Shown here: positions 35,213-48,455 of the stretch, in pieces
Numbering within the stretch: position 1 is the stretch's first letter
Layout of the letters: each line of letters starts with the position of its first letter
Assembly (NCBI GenBank): GCA_050084515.1
Contig: CM114271.1
Span: 53,010,001-53,074,000 of the forward strand
Direction of reading: 5' to 3'
DNA: 64,000 nucleotides
Source of the DNA: Blasia pusilla
Lineage: Eukaryota > Marchantiophyta > Marchantiopsida > Blasiales
The notes under the pieces: model-generated
Told to the model about the DNA's origin: nothing
What the model saw: only the letters and a program-made list of their open reading frames with translations
Databases searched by the model: none
Made by a program: the position numbers and the translations under genes

Positions 35213-38200
35213 CTAGCCGTCTTCAGACGGTTGCAGCTGTGCAGAATCTCTGTGGTCAAAAGTCTCTAATAAGCCCAGTAATTCTAGCTCACCTGTATTC
35301 GTGGAAGCGTCTTTAGACAATCCCGTAGAATCCATATCTACGTCATTGGGATTATTTTCTTCATCCGCCAGAGTGTAAGTTACCTCTCTGTCTTCGCGCA
35401 GAGCCAAATATATGATGGCCCCCAAGTATAGTAGAATACCGCCCACTCCACTTACACCTAAGAATATTAGCCTTGCAAATGAAAAACTGCTGTGTACGAG
35501 CCAATCCACCAAAGCGCTCGAGACGAAGTAAATATTGATCAACATGACAGCGAATCCAATGATCCACGTGGTGGATGCCACCTGCAAGGGACATAAAAGC
35601 CAGAGTAAGGAAAGCAAGACTTCGTTTCCCTAGCCTTAAAAGGCGGTTTGGATAACCTAAAAGCCTTCATGAACGAGGCACCCTGCACAGAATTTTGCAC
35701 TGTGATTGCCTAACACTTGGATCAAAAAGCTCACCAGCGTGGAGTTTGCATATGGCCCCATCTTCGTCGTACTACTGGTGAATTTCAGCAACGGCAGCAG
35801 AGCAAACGGAAGCTCAAAAGACAGGATCATCTGGTCATTCATACAGAACATGTGACGGCAGCACATCAGGTTCGGCCGTTGTCTGTACTCCAAGGGTCAC
35901 AAGTTGATACTAAATCTTCTGTGCCATTATTCAGATCCGTTCATCCATAATCCTCCGAGTGTAAGGTCTGACGCTTTGTTGTCCTATTCGTCCCCTGGCC
36001 TGTCAGGTTCTAGTGCAAGGGAGGATACTAACTGGTTATGAATTAAGAAGGCAAAACACTAAGGCAGGCACTCCTTAACCACAAGTTTGCCAAACTTATG
36101 GCAGAATTAGTTGAACGAGGTCAACTAATTGGAGTTGGAGAGCATCTCCTGCTTGATGGAAGCTCGTAACAAGAGGGAGGATTCTGTACTGTTAATTCCA
36201 GGACCAGGCCCCAATCTTCGCATGATTATTAGGTCTCCAATATCTAGTCCGATTTTCACCCCTTTCCCAAAAACGCACAAGAGCCCATTTTCTACTAATG
36301 AAACTGCCCCTGGATGACGTCTCATCGTTGGGGTACTTACCGATGAAATGATAATCAATCTCCCAGCTCCTGCTGATCCCCCAATGAGTGCAACAATAAG
36401 ACTTGGAACAATTGCAACACTCCGAGTGAAAAGGTTCCGAAGCCACGGCTGGAACTGGAGATTAAGAAAGCCCTGGAAGTCACCAACCACAGTAATAATT
36501 AGAATTGTATACAGGCTTTAGAGACCTGTGACTGACGATGTTCAAGATTGTGCAACGGCCAGTCAATCAATAACATCTGAGGTAATATATCACAAATCAT
36601 CAAGTTAACGGAGGTAGATGTAAAGCACATCACCAAAGGTACAATACTAAGATATCATGCATCTCTACACGTTCACTATATTTTTCATCTTGAAGACAGA
36701 ATACCCGTGTCTTTTTCTTTAATTTAAAGTTTACAAGCAAACTAGTACCTGCATCACATATTGTCCAGCGTAAGTTCCAGTTATGGTTGAACTCTGACCA
36801 GAGGCCAGCAAAGCAATGGCAAACAGCTGAAAGCTCCATCTCCCGAGCACATTCTGTCAAAAGACAATGTATTGATTAGATCACAAATTTCCCCCAAAGG
36901 AAAGGGCACCTGAGTTCCCTACGCTAGACATGTGTACCAAAAAAACGTTTCATTCAATTAGGATGGTGTCACCACCAAAAAGCCGCATCAGAATTGGACC
37001 TGACTTTGCCTTTCAACCACGAAAATTTTTGACTCGTAACCATGTCAGTACAATTACCTACTCGTAGTAAGAAAGAAGCACGATTGAGGTCCAGATTGCT
37101 ACAGCTTTCACGATTGTCGTCCGTCAAATCTGGACTGCTGCAAACTGCTCCACTAACGGAAATAACACATACATTGATCAAGAAGGACAAAAAGAGAGCA
37201 AATCCACTTTCCAAAAGATAGTATCTGCATCCATCCTGTTCAAAGCAAGTAATCATAGTGAGAATCTGATGTCCGCAAACCACCAGAAAAGCAGACTCCG
37301 GTTAGAGACATCTCCTAACACACTCTACTTTGACCTATCTCCTGGATAGAGCAATAGGTGGCAGAATACCAACAGGTAGAAGATTTGGTCTCATAGTTAC
37401 AACAGCATAACCACTGAAAAGCTTTTGAGTATTCCCAAAGTTACAACCTGAATGCTGGATGTTGACCGCGGAATTTTCCTCGTCAAAACCAGAGCTGAAT
37501 GTAGAAAGAGATTGTGTCTGGGAGCATCCAATTTGACATAAGGCACCAACGCACAATGTCAGCAGGCAGAATGATGTAGATTTGATTGCACTCAAGCTTT
37601 GTAGCACCAAATAACAGGAAAATAGTCAATATTAACTTTTGGTCACCACATGAAGTGCAAGTGCGAAGGTTGGAAACCATAATTTAACTTGACCAGGGGA
37701 AGGAGTTTCAAACATTTGGAGAGGCGGGACAATGTTCACTTACGGCATAACCATCGCCCCAAGAAGAGAGATAGCCAGCCCTGTTGCTCCGGGGCCTTTA
37801 AGTTTTGGAACAACCAGACCAGTCAACATATCCCCAATAGGAGGTGAAGCATAACCTAGTTCCACGAAAAAGCAAGCTGCCATGGTAAAAACCAAAAATG
37901 CAATCAATGACTCCAGCTTCCGGACCTGTGATAGCCACATCCAATCAAAAGCAGGAAATTCACAAGTTCAGATTCGTGGCACTAGGCATCTATGAAAGAC
38001 ATGGAATTGTAGAGGGAACTAAAACATCTTTACCAGTAGTTAAGGTCCTGCAACGTTAAGATTCCAAGTAAGCATCAAGTAACAGCACTGAGTTAATAAA
38101 ATATCTCAACCAATCCACAAACTGTATAAAGGATGAAAAATTACCCCATACTGTTGTAGTGCAAGGAGCATGAGTGTACTAAAGCCTGTCAGTAGAACAC

Positions 38201-40130
38201 CCGCCCACACTGGGATTTGAAACAGCATGTTGAGGGCATAGGCTGAACCAATCACTGTGGTTCCAAACGTGTTTTCATTAGGACATAGAAGAATGATTTA
38301 AAATCCATGATCAATTGTGAAGGTATGTCAAATGATTTGTACGCCAGAATGCAATAGTTGCAGGCCACCACAGAGAAAATGCAGTAAGAGACGCTTACAG
38401 TCAGTGCCATTGGCTTCTGGCAGGACCACCTTTGACAGATACACTTGTCAATTACAACTAATTAGCCAAGAATTACCTTCTGGGATATCACTTGCAACAA
38501 TGGCAAGCTCAGCTAGTAACCACAGCCCCAAGTTGGTGAGCCTCGGATACTCTGCTCTGCAGTGCTCCGATAGGTGCTTTCCTGCAACCCAAAAAGAAGT
38601 TGTTTTTAATTGTGTGGACAGCAGAGGAAGTTATAGCACTAAGACGTTGCATATTACGGCAGTTTTTCACCAGCCAGATAGTTAGTAGTGCTCCTCCACA
38701 ATGAAATTGCCACAAAGGTATTTGCGTTGCTGCTGCCCAGTTGCATGGCTTGGATCTACAGGAGGCCAAGCACTCCGGATTTACTCAAGGTACCGGTAAG
38801 ATATTTCGTACTTCAATCTGGAGTAATGTCTACAACCAGAAGTATCTCTACTAAAAAGACAAGATGAACACTTGAAAATCCTTGTTTTACCTGTTACAAC
38901 TCCCAGGTTTGCTGCCAGAGATTGTATGATCAATGCAAAACAAGAAGCTAGAAGAATCACCCATAGAAGCTGCAAAAGTTGAGCGAACGATTTCCGATCA
39001 GTTTCACAGAACACAGATACGTAATTGTGGGCTGACGCCATGCAACCGCGAAGACTTTAATTAATAGTCGACATATTAATCTCATGTTCTGCGACGTAAC
39101 TATCATAGAATTCAGGATGACTACTCTGCTCCAGAATAATGCGAGTTGGTCAGAAATGTTAGACCTGATACTTATACTGCGCTCCTGCTTGTAAGTCGCT
39201 TTCAACTGCAAAACAGCGTTTGCAGATTTCAGTTCTAGTACCTTGTGACGCCACAAATCGAAAACAATCCTGCAGGCTTAATTCAGGGTCACGCAAACTT
39301 ACAATTCCCCGGATCAATGTACGCTATCGACACAAGAAACCCAGGACCTACATATGCCATCAATTTCCGCCATCCTCGCCTCTGCAATCACGACAGAAAA
39401 AAGTGAAAAATTTGTATCTGCAGAACAGTGGACTTCTTCCGCATATTCAGCCTACTGTGGACACAAATGGATAGGAAGACAATGCCCTTCCAACGGTCTC
39501 CGATATTCGGTGGCGTGTTGAGATTGAGGAGGTGGCTGCCATTTACTCTGTGCTACGAAGAAACATGCCATCACTCCTAAATTCTCCGCACAACGGACGG
39601 TGCGTCCACAACCGTAGATGTGGCTGGCGACGCCTTGTAACGACATGAGTCACATGTCTAACAAATGCACTATGTGTACTACGGGTAATTTGCTCCAAAT
39701 TGGCAGCTCCGCTCGCAAACAGAAAATGTTCACACCACTAAGAAACAATTGCTTCAGTACGACTGTTAGCTTCTGACACGATGCAATCTCCGAACAAACA
39801 GGCCGAAATTTCAAATTTGTTGGCCGGTTGAGAGCACTCATGTGATAATTGCTGACACTGCTTTTGCGGCATCAACGAATCCCACACAGCACACAATTCC
39901 GAAGATAGACCTAAGTTAATAACATCCGTTCAATAGAAAGCATCGCACAGAGAATTGGGAGGCGAGATTCATACGTCGGGCACTTCCACTTCGTCCACCT
40001 TAACACCATCCCAGTCTCCCTTCAGCCGAGCCGGCAAGGGTGGATCCAACTTCCCAGAGACAACATCCTCATAATTGGGAGGAGGACCCACGATATTATA
40101 AACATGATGCGCTTCAGAGTCTGGCGCCAT
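35213..40130 (-). CDS. NRAMP: NRAMP-family divalent metal transporter, 13 exons
   Basis: Proton-coupled transporter of Mn, Fe and related divalent metals (some members also Cd), in the plasma or an inner membrane. Exons: 40130-39975, 39381-39303, 39205-39165, 38969-38891, 38581-38477, 38254-38145, 37925-37744, 37517-37448, 37235-37062, 36853-36749, 36472-36341, 35830-35735, 35581-35213. All introns are GT..AG and the frame is unbroken for 565 aa, slightly longer than Arabidopsis NRAMP1 (about 530). Metal-site motifs are both present: DPGN in segment 1 (SIAYIDPGN) and MPH in segment 6 ([16 protein letters not shown]). The family signature [19 protein letters not shown] is complete. The N-terminal tail (about 52 aa) is hydrophilic and the C-terminal tail is acidic and Ser/Thr-rich. 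It groups by eye with the NRAMP1/6 type of land plants. The gene looks functional. Confidence 0.93.
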
Positions 40131-41389
40131 GATCTCCCACTAGTCTGAACCCACGTACACAATCGAGAAACTCTATGTACAAGGCGTGAATGGCCGTAAA
40201 AAGTGTGCCATCATGACACACGATGGAAAATCTGCGACTAGAAGCTCTCCCTCTCGGCACGGTCGCCACCAAAATTTTAGACCGTGTTGTAACCAACAGA
40301 TCGCGCTTCGGCCAAAATTTTAAAGAGATTGGAAAAGAGGCTGAGGAAGGGCGACGGCACTCAGACGATATTCAGGAGATCACAGACGGGTTTCGTACGA
40401 GGTGCTCGTTCCAGGTTCGGTCACCACCAAATGTTCCACCTGACCAGACACAAACATAAGAAACAGATCTGAGCATAACCTCTACGGATGCGAAAAAACC
40501 GGCTGCAAACCGAAGCGCTTCTCACGGTGTTCTGTTGATCTCAGACGGAAAGCCCAGTAAAAATGGCAAGGAGCAAAGCCTGAGCGCCTGTAAAATATTG
40601 GCCCGTACATTGCTAAAGAAGCTGCTGTGGGAAGAAGACGTACAACGAAAAAAGTAAACAGAGGAGAGGACATGCAAGCAATTCTCTTCTCCGACAATAA
40701 ACGCACAAGGGAAAGTGTACCGGGGGATCTCTCTCTCTCCCTCTCTCGCTCTCGTTTTCTCTCGTTTTCTTTAACCATTCCACAGAGACAAGAAACCAAA
40801 AGTTAATGCGGGAAGCACTGCCGAAAGAGAGAAATTCCCAGGGCTCACATTGAATTCCACTCCCCCAAAAGGTATCTGAGCTCATAATTGCCTTGTTTTT
40901 CTTGGGGAGCCTCGGTGTAGAGTCGCTGTGGACCGCGTCACGCCTCAATCACACGAAGCAACAATGTACCACGTCCTCTAACCACATAGATCCCCGTCTC
41001 CTTCTCACCAGTTCAATACTTTCTTTCTCGTTCTCCGTCTAGTCAATACTCATATTCTTCACGTGATGAATAGTCGGTCACGTAAATACACTAGAAGAAT
41101 CAGCATCCTACCTCCACCCCGAAACCTCCATTCCATCATCTCATCTCTCGCACACAAACAAACAAGCACTTCATATTACTAGAAAAAAATGAAACATATG
41201 CTACAGTTTAATTTATCATTTTCTTCGTATTTCCCAAGAACATGGGATGCATAGAGAGCAAAAAAACCCCCTTGGGCCGAAATCTGCCCCGAAGGGGGCC
41301 TTCCCCCCCTAACGACCAAAATCACCAACAGCGGAGACAATATTAATGGGCCTCTACTAAGTGGGCCTCTAGCATTGGCGTCTCCAACC
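40131..41389. other. NRAMP upstream region
   Basis: This is the presumed promoter and 5' leader of the NRAMP gene. A CT-rich (GA on the gene strand) microsatellite lies at 40727-40771, about 600 bp before the start codon. Frames on either strand here (such as 40482-40799 -) are low in complexity and not convincing. Confidence 0.4.
40727..40771. repeat. CT/GA microsatellite upstream of NRAMP
   Basis: Runs of CTCTCT interrupted by CCC, CG and TTTT. On the NRAMP strand it reads as GA repeats, which are common in plant core promoters and 5' leaders. Confidence 0.7.
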
Positions 41390-41391
41390 GC

Positions 41392-41676
41392 CTAAGCCCG
41401 CCGCAAAAGCCCATTTTCCTCGGCACGCTGCAAAGCTATGGAGACCCGTTGCCTACAATAAAGTATCGCAATGGCTAAAGACAACCCATTTCTCGACTCG
41501 AGATGATGGGCGCAATCCGTAAGGAACGAGTCAAACCTCTCCCCCATGGCCCCATACATTTCAATGGCTAGGGGGATAAATCGATGTCCATCATGAAGTC
41601 GACTATATATGTGAGTCTTCTTTACCGCCGCCGCTCCTTGTAGCAATCTCCCTTGTGCCACCACTTGGGCACGCAC
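41392..41676 (-). pseudogene. retroelement-type ORF fragment with IPLAIEMYG motif
   Basis: The 94-codon frame contains HRFIPLAIEMYGAMGERFDSFL followed by an amphipathic tail. A similar F-x-PLA-x-E-x-YG block occurs at the end of many transposon-derived reverse-transcriptase ORFs in plants and algae. No RT motifs are nearby. This identification is tentative. Confidence 0.35.
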
Positions 41677-41689
41677 CGCCTCCCACGTA

Positions 41690-42470
41690 GAAAAGACTAC
41701 TGTTAGCCTTGTGATGCACGGGTTTAAATGACCAATGTTTAATTAACTCCAAACATTTTTATATGATACTGGTTAGCATGCCCGTGCTACGCACGAAAAG
41801 AGATATTATTATAAAGAATTATTAGAAAATTTGTGGAGATTCTTTTTTTACCCACTCCTCACATGAATAAAATCACCACTAAACCACTCGCCTCATAAAT
41901 ATAGCCCCCATCAATCAAACTAAACCCCACTACTTCATACAATATTTACTACCAAGTTTTAACCCACTCTTCACATACATAAAATGACCACTAAATCACT
42001 CCCTCAAAAATATTACCCCCACCAATCAAATCAAATCCTACTACTTCCTACAATAATTACTACTAAGTTATAACCTACACCTCACAAACATAAAATTACC
42101 ACTAAACCACTCTCCCATATATATAACTCCCACTCCTTCTTACAATAATTATTACCCAAAGATTTTCATTTCTTCTCAAACCCATAGCAAGTTACAAAAT
42201 TAATCTATATTATAATTTGGTATTACTTTATTAAGTAGCTCCCTTCCCAAAGAAGTGAAGCCTTCCTTTAAAATAGCAGGAACACTTGAAAATAGTGGAT
42301 GAATCCACTATCCAAAACTTTGGTAAATAAATGCAATGATAATGCTCGCCAATCTTTTTTTACGTATCAAACTTAGTAAATAACCTCTCTTATAGTATAT
42401 TTCCCAATTCAGTAGTGGTCCAAAGTTCATTCATGCATTGCACGCGCACCAACTAGTATATGAAGAAAAT
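41690..42470. repeat. cluster of Helitron-like ends in AT-rich DNA
   Basis: Minus-strand ends lie at 41702-41725 and 41770-41800 (the second reads CGTGCGTAGCACGGGCATGCTAA then CCAGT). A plus-strand end lies at 42433-42457 (TGCATTGCACGCGCACCAACTAGT). The 41850-42160 stretch has internally repeated ACCACTAAACCACTC..CATAAATAT blocks of about 100 bp. Confidence 0.4.
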
Positions 42471-43460
42471 ATAGTAATATTCTACTATTTTATCTTACTA
42501 TGGTTGCTAGCTTGTCTTATTCTACTTGTGGGATTACGCATTAAAGTATGGATTTTAAGTCAAATTTGAATGATTTTATTGGTTGAAAGATCAAATCATC
42601 CTAATTGCTAAGACGATAGTACTACTACCTCAAGAGGAGAAGACTTTTGAAAAGTGAAGGAGCACTCTCCAATAATAATATAATAATAGATATATAGATT
42701 TCCTTTGTGGAATCATTTGGGGAAATTATTACCATCACACAAGTATGTATCTTTTCTCTTTTTCTTAGTATATCTTTTGTTTGATTTTAATTTTTGTATC
42801 TTCTTTAATTGGTGTTCTTTATGAACTTCGTTTTACTATAACTTGGTGTATATTTGATTCAAAGTACATATATCTTTTCATTTGGATTTTGAAACCCTAT
42901 AAGAAGATGAAGCAATGTATCTCATATCCTATCTTTAACATTTATTTTTTAAATATCCCCCACTGAAATGAAAAATTTATTGGTCTATAATTAGAAAATC
43001 CAAATATTTTTGGTTTTTCCATTCTATATTTGGTTCTTTGTCAAAATCATAGTGTAGGCCCGTCAAATATTAAAAAAATTTGTTTGAGGTACTTCCTTCT
43101 TTAATCTCTCTTCCGCGAAATGCCTACATCACCCCAAGGAAGTTTAACATATTTTATGTTCTCATGTACAAGGATTAAAATTATGCACCTCTTGTCGAGA
43201 TCCTCATAATCAAATGTGTGCCAACACGAAAAACAAAACTCTAGTGGGCTCACACTAGAATAAAAATACATGAGAGTCTCATGATGAGATATTAATGGCA
43301 AAAATGAGATGAAAGTCTTGATAGGCATCTCGAATGAAGATGGTTGTCAGCTGGAAGAGCATAATCAAACGTTGAGTGGAATCTAAGAAGAGCGCAAGTC
43401 CCATAAGAGTTGGAACCCATTAAGCAAGTCATGATCGTGGATTTAAGGCGGAGAGACTTT
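42471..43460. other. AT-rich intergenic DNA
   Basis: No gene recognised. Near 42663-42690 the reverse complement of the TTATTATTGGAGAGTGC block seen at 92 and 7810 occurs, so another copy of that repeat ends here. Confidence 0.35.
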
Positions 43461-44101
43461 TGTCGTGCGCATACACATTGCTACACAACATACATCGTTG
43501 TCACCGAACACACACACAAACACGCACGATCTCATGCTAACTCATGGCATCTAAACAACGAGACAAGAAGTACTAAAATATCTCCAATAAAGTAAGATCC
43601 AATCTCTCTCTACACCATCTCACACCATAGCTCTCAAAGGTGTGCACTCTCTCTCATGTCAAACCAAACCCACTCTCCTAATGAGAGGATTGGATTACAC
43701 TCACAAGGCAAGGGACCATAGCTCCGCCGCCTCATGCCAAGAGGTTCAACAAAGAGTGAATGAGCTCTCAAGCTCTCTCTCCTTGAGGTATACTCCTTCT
43801 CTCTCCAGAGCTCTCTCCATGGTAACCTATTCTCCCAAGTCATCTCCTTAGCTCTTGACCTGATGTAGGAGATCAAGGGCCACTTACCAAAAATATAAAG
43901 GCGAACATCTACTCAAAATGGTACTTACCTAAAATAGTAAGTTTCTCAATATGGCTCCAAATTAGCCGAAACGAAGGGGAAACCTGCTCTCTCAGGTTTC
44001 CCGGGGCCTCAGAAGGTCATCCTTGACCTACTAAGCGTGTCCTCCACTACTCACGAAGGCGCTCTACTAGATCTCATCCATCTATCCTAAAAAACGTGAC
44101 A
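43461..44101 (-). repeat. solo gypsy LTR, 641 bp
   Basis: It starts TGTCGTGCG and ends CGTGACA, so it has TG..CA ends. It aligns throughout with 61999-62638 in the opposite orientation. ACTTT precedes it and CCTTT follows, a 5-bp duplication with one mismatch. No primer-binding site, polypurine tract or internal sequence adjoins it, so it is a solo LTR. It includes the hairpin GGGAAACCTG-CTCTCT-CAGGTTTCCC at 43977-44002. Confidence 0.85.
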
Positions 44102-46183
44102 CCTTTAGTGTGATCCACTAAAGTGGAAATGTAGATTAGTGAGTCATAAGACTGAAAGGGTAAGAAAACTTGATATGGGACAATGCGCCTTGAGACTATC
44201 CTTAGGAGTAAAGGGATGTAAGAACTTGTGTGGATGAGGTCGAGGCAAGAAAGGTGCAAGATCTTTTATCCAAGTTCCAAGTCAAAAGCGAGTTGTGCAA
44301 GATTCTTGAGTCGAATTGGAGTCAAGAGTAAACAGCAAGAAAGATGGGAGTAGTCAAGAGAGGCAAGATGTCATGAGATTGATTATTCACGAAACACAAA
44401 GAGCGGCAATATAACCTTGAGGGGCCAAGCAACTCCTCATGAAGTAAGTCAAGAGCTCAAAAGTTCTTTAGAAGTTTGGAACTAGAGTTCTCTCTCAAAT
44501 GGAGAGAGAACCTTAGTTCTTTGGAGTTTCTTATTTTACTATTAGAAATTCTTGAATGATGAGATTATTTTTGCATTAATAGCCAAAAACTTAATTAGAT
44601 GTTCAAAATTCTATAGAAATTTGAGAAACACCACTTTCTCATTTGATTCCATGATAGAAATTTTTAGGATATTCAAAAATAAAAGATATATAAGAAATTT
44701 TTCGTGATATACATTGTTATTAAGACATTAGAAGTCTTGATGAAAAAATTGACAAGTATAATTTGGATTCTAAGATTACTCCCATCTTCTTTGCTAATTG
44801 CCTTTGACTTGAAACTTGGCTCAAGGGTCTTGCACCTTTCTTTCCTTGCCCTCCTCCTTGCAAGGCTTACACACGTTTACTCTTAAGATTAGCCTCAAGG
44901 CTCATTGCAAGTTCATTTTTGTTAAGAGCCCAAAGCAAATATGCAACTTTGCAAGTCTAGACAATTGTTCTACAACTGTGATAAGAGTGACTTGTATTAA
45001 GCTTGTAAGAGACTCACAAACATGATTGCAACTCAAACTCAAAAATTAACTAGAGATAGCACCTATTGGGACTCAAACTTAACGATTATGGAGGATCGCA
45101 TTGGAGTTGTAAGATAGTCACATTTTGACTTCTTGGAGTTGCAAACAAGAAGTCATCATCCATATATGCCATATAATGCACTCTGAGCAAGGTGGGATCC
45201 TTGTTTTATTCTTGTGATCATGCTTGATGACAAAGGAGATGGGGAGTAACTCAAGAGGGGGCATAATTATGTTTAAAAACAACATGTCCCATCGGGAGCA
45301 CCAGAGGTTCTATTTGCATTGTTTCCTTTGGTGAGAGGATTGTACTTACCCATCTGTGCAACAAATGAGGTCCTAGTGATGTTTGTGGAACCTCCTAAAA
45401 TATTGAAGGACACCTCAGGCTACAAATATTGGATTGGACTTGATATTGAGCACATAGTGGGAAGACTTTGAACCCAAGAGCCCACAAAAATTTTGAAAAG
45501 GAGGGAGTGGGTGCCTCAATCCTTTAAGGAGGATTTTGCTAAGCTATACGCATCACTGTGAGGAGAATCAATGATAGACTCAATCTACAAGGAAGCATAT
45601 CAAGAAAGGAAAGTATGTAAACTCATCATTGGTATAAAAAATGATCATCATATGAATACAAGGTAGGTTATGGTCATTGATATGAAGGTGAATTATCCAT
45701 TAGATTGTAATAAAATTGTGTAATGTTCAAATAATATGTTATGTCTATCATGATGCACACTCTCCATTTTTCGCAAAGATTTTCAACTTTTGAATAGACT
45801 CATAGGGATGTGTATCTTGGCATACTTCCACCAATGAGGGGACATGTGATCGATGTGGAAACATCTCCCCACATCTGAGGGAAAGGTAAAGGGTTGATTG
45901 CTCTCTCTATAATCTTGTTGGTGGATTTGTGTGTCCATCCTAAACATACCCTAATTATCCATGACGATGGAGGGTGTGGAGATGCAAAAGAGTATCCAAT
46001 GCCGTCAACATCGCTAGGCTAGTACTTGGAAGGTGTGGAATTCAAACTCTTATACCTCCTTCAACACTCCAAAATATGGGAGGTCCTCTCTAACAATGTT
46101 TGTGTCATGCTTGGATGCTTAAAACTCTTCCTCAAAAGTGCAACATCGTCTCTTTGTAAATCAAGTAACACTCTTACAATGTC
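44102..46183. other. unassigned intergenic DNA
   Basis: The sequence reads as degenerate transposon material without frames longer than about 75 codons. No recognisable domain was found on either strand. Confidence 0.3.
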
Positions 46184-46318
46184 TCCGTTGTGCACATAAA
46201 TCTCTCTCTCATATGTCAAACCAAACCCATTCTCTTGATGAGAGGCTTGGGTAAGACACACAAGACAAGGAGGACCATAGCTCCGCCGCCTCATGCCAAG
46301 AGGTTCAACAAGAGAATG

Positions 46319-46354
<36 letters not shown>

Positions 46355-46669
46355 AGATATACCCCCTTCCCTCTCCCAAGCTCTCTCTACGATAACCTAT
46401 GCTTGCATATCACCTCCTTGGCTCTTGACCTGTTGTAGGAGGTCAAGGTCCACTTTCCAAAATGGAAAGGCAATTATACTCAAAAAGGAAACTTACCCAA
46501 AATATTTGATTTCTCTACATGGCTCCAAATGAGCCAAAATAAAGGGAAAACCTGCACTCTCAAGTTATCCGTGGCCTTAGCTGGTCTTCCTCAACCTCTT
46601 AAGGTTCTCCTACACTACCGGCGAAGGCTCTTTACTAGATCTCGTCGATCTATCCTAAAAGACGTAACA
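46184..46669 (-). repeat. partial gypsy LTR with an expanded CT tract
   Basis: It aligns with 43620-44101 (same orientation): CATATGTCAAACCAAACCCA, CCTCATGCCAAGAGGTTCAA and the ending GACGTAACA. A pure CT repeat at 46321-46353 replaces the short CT stretch of the other copy. The LTR part that would contain the TGTCGTGCG end is missing. Confidence 0.8.
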
Positions 46670-48340
46670 TCCAATGTCTTGAGTCCATGTATATGACTCG
46701 TCCAATGCCTTGATCCAAAAATGTCGACCATCACCTCCATTGCATGGATGACCAAACATTGATAAGAGGACTCGTGACTCTCTCCATAATGTCAACGTCC
46801 AATGTAGGGTAATCTACCATGTCCTCTCTAGCACAATGCCATTGAAGAATATCAATCATGTTGGTTCTAAATTAGGGTAATCACCCTTGTGCTTTTGTAG
46901 TGGGGGATGCATCCTTATCCTAGTTACAGCAACCTAATCATTCCAATAAGTTGTTCATAAGAATAAATGCATATGCTTTGAAGTGGCATGTGTCAACCAA
47001 ATATACTTGTACAAGTCCCATATATATGCTCTCTCCTTGTCGTCCTCATCATACATCATTCCAAGCATGCGTACTACTAATATGGTAATGTGAAGGCGAT
47101 TCAAAAATTGATCAAAGATGTAGAACATGATGTGAGTCACTTAATATATAGCCTTCTACCATATTTCCCTCTAGTTGGGTTTTCCCTTTTTATCATGCAC
47201 TTCAATCAACCTATGTAACGATCCACAAAATAGATCCATCTACAATGCACATATAGGTTTGGCTATGCCAACCTCTTAGGCCAAATGGATGAGCCATTGA
47301 CTATGTCAGGTCATAAATAAAGGTGCAAAAATCTACTCCAAGTATGTGATGACCACAACCGCCTCCACCTCCATGCAACCCCAATCTTCAAGACATGTCT
47401 CCTTGCCATATACATCGATCCATGCATATAAGAACAAAGTTACAAAAGCATAATATAATTTTCCTACAAATTGCATGAACATTTAGGATCCTTATTCTTG
47501 CGTTCCCCAATAAAGTTAAGCGTTACCTCAAAGAGTCAAATAAGCCTATAGCTTGTATATGGCCTCCTTGAGATGTGGCAAAGCCAACCTATGTATTGAT
47601 ATGGGTTGTAGGTCATGCATCAATCAATGGAGGCCTTGGATCTTCAGTCCCTTACCCCAAGTACTTGTGCTATCATCTAGAAAAATCATTAGCAAATATG
47701 CACCATATCTTGTAAGCATATGAGCCGAGGCAAGTTGCTCGCACAAAATTTGTTACTCCACCCTACTCAAAACCCATGGCCAAAGTAGCCTATCCACTTG
47801 ATCATCTTCCTCCTCAACGAACCCCATCTTCGAATGCACATCCATCTCCTTACAAGCTCATCGATGAGAATCTGTGTCTTTTTAACAAAAAATGGTCCAT
47901 CAACAAGCACATCACACTATCCTCAATGTGCACGAGATTTTCTTGGTATTGGATCAACATGCCCTACATGGTTGTCAAGCAAACCACAAGCTCATGCCAG
48001 AAAAAACATCTACTTGCCCAAAATGCTTGATATGATCGGTTGCCTCAAGATTTTTTAGTATCAAAGTAATGGCATGTACTCACATTCCCAATTAGGTAAT
48101 ATGTTAAGGGATGACTAGTGCTTTATTCCAAAAATTAGGCGGGGAATCTCACTCGTGCACACATAATCCTTATGCATCTAGTCCAACCAATCCACGTACA
48201 TTATGGAAGATGAGATGTCGATATCTTTGATTGGCTCACTTGCTAGTTCCACCCTTATTGCATCATTTGCACACCCACGAGGCAAATATTTTGCCACTCT
48301 TGGGTGTATAGTGATCCTCAGCTCTACAATTTGAGTAGAC
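46670..48340. other. unassigned repeat DNA
   Basis: Minus-strand frames such as 46955-47140 are short and unrecognised. The tone of the sequence is of a decayed transposon body lying between two LTR fragments of the same family (46184-46669 and 48341-48455). Confidence 0.3.
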
Positions 48341-48455
48341 TGTGTCGCGCGCTTACACATTGCTATACAACCCGCATTGTTAGTCATATCTACACACCAC
48401 ACAACATCAATCTTCTCAACACACGGGTCGATCCATCCATGAACGAAACACACTC
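48341..48455 (-). repeat. gypsy-family LTR end (block A)
   Basis: It starts TGTCGCGCGCTTACACATTG, then CTATACAACCCGCATTG, matching the start of 43461-44101. Only the first 115 bp or so are recognisable. Confidence 0.5.

Noticed and set aside
37335-37430. Candidate NRAMP exon ending ...IALSRR with an in-frame stop, suggesting a broken gene
   Set aside because: The true exon lies at 37448-37517 and encodes [14 protein letters not shown] with correct splice phases. The other frame is intron sequence.
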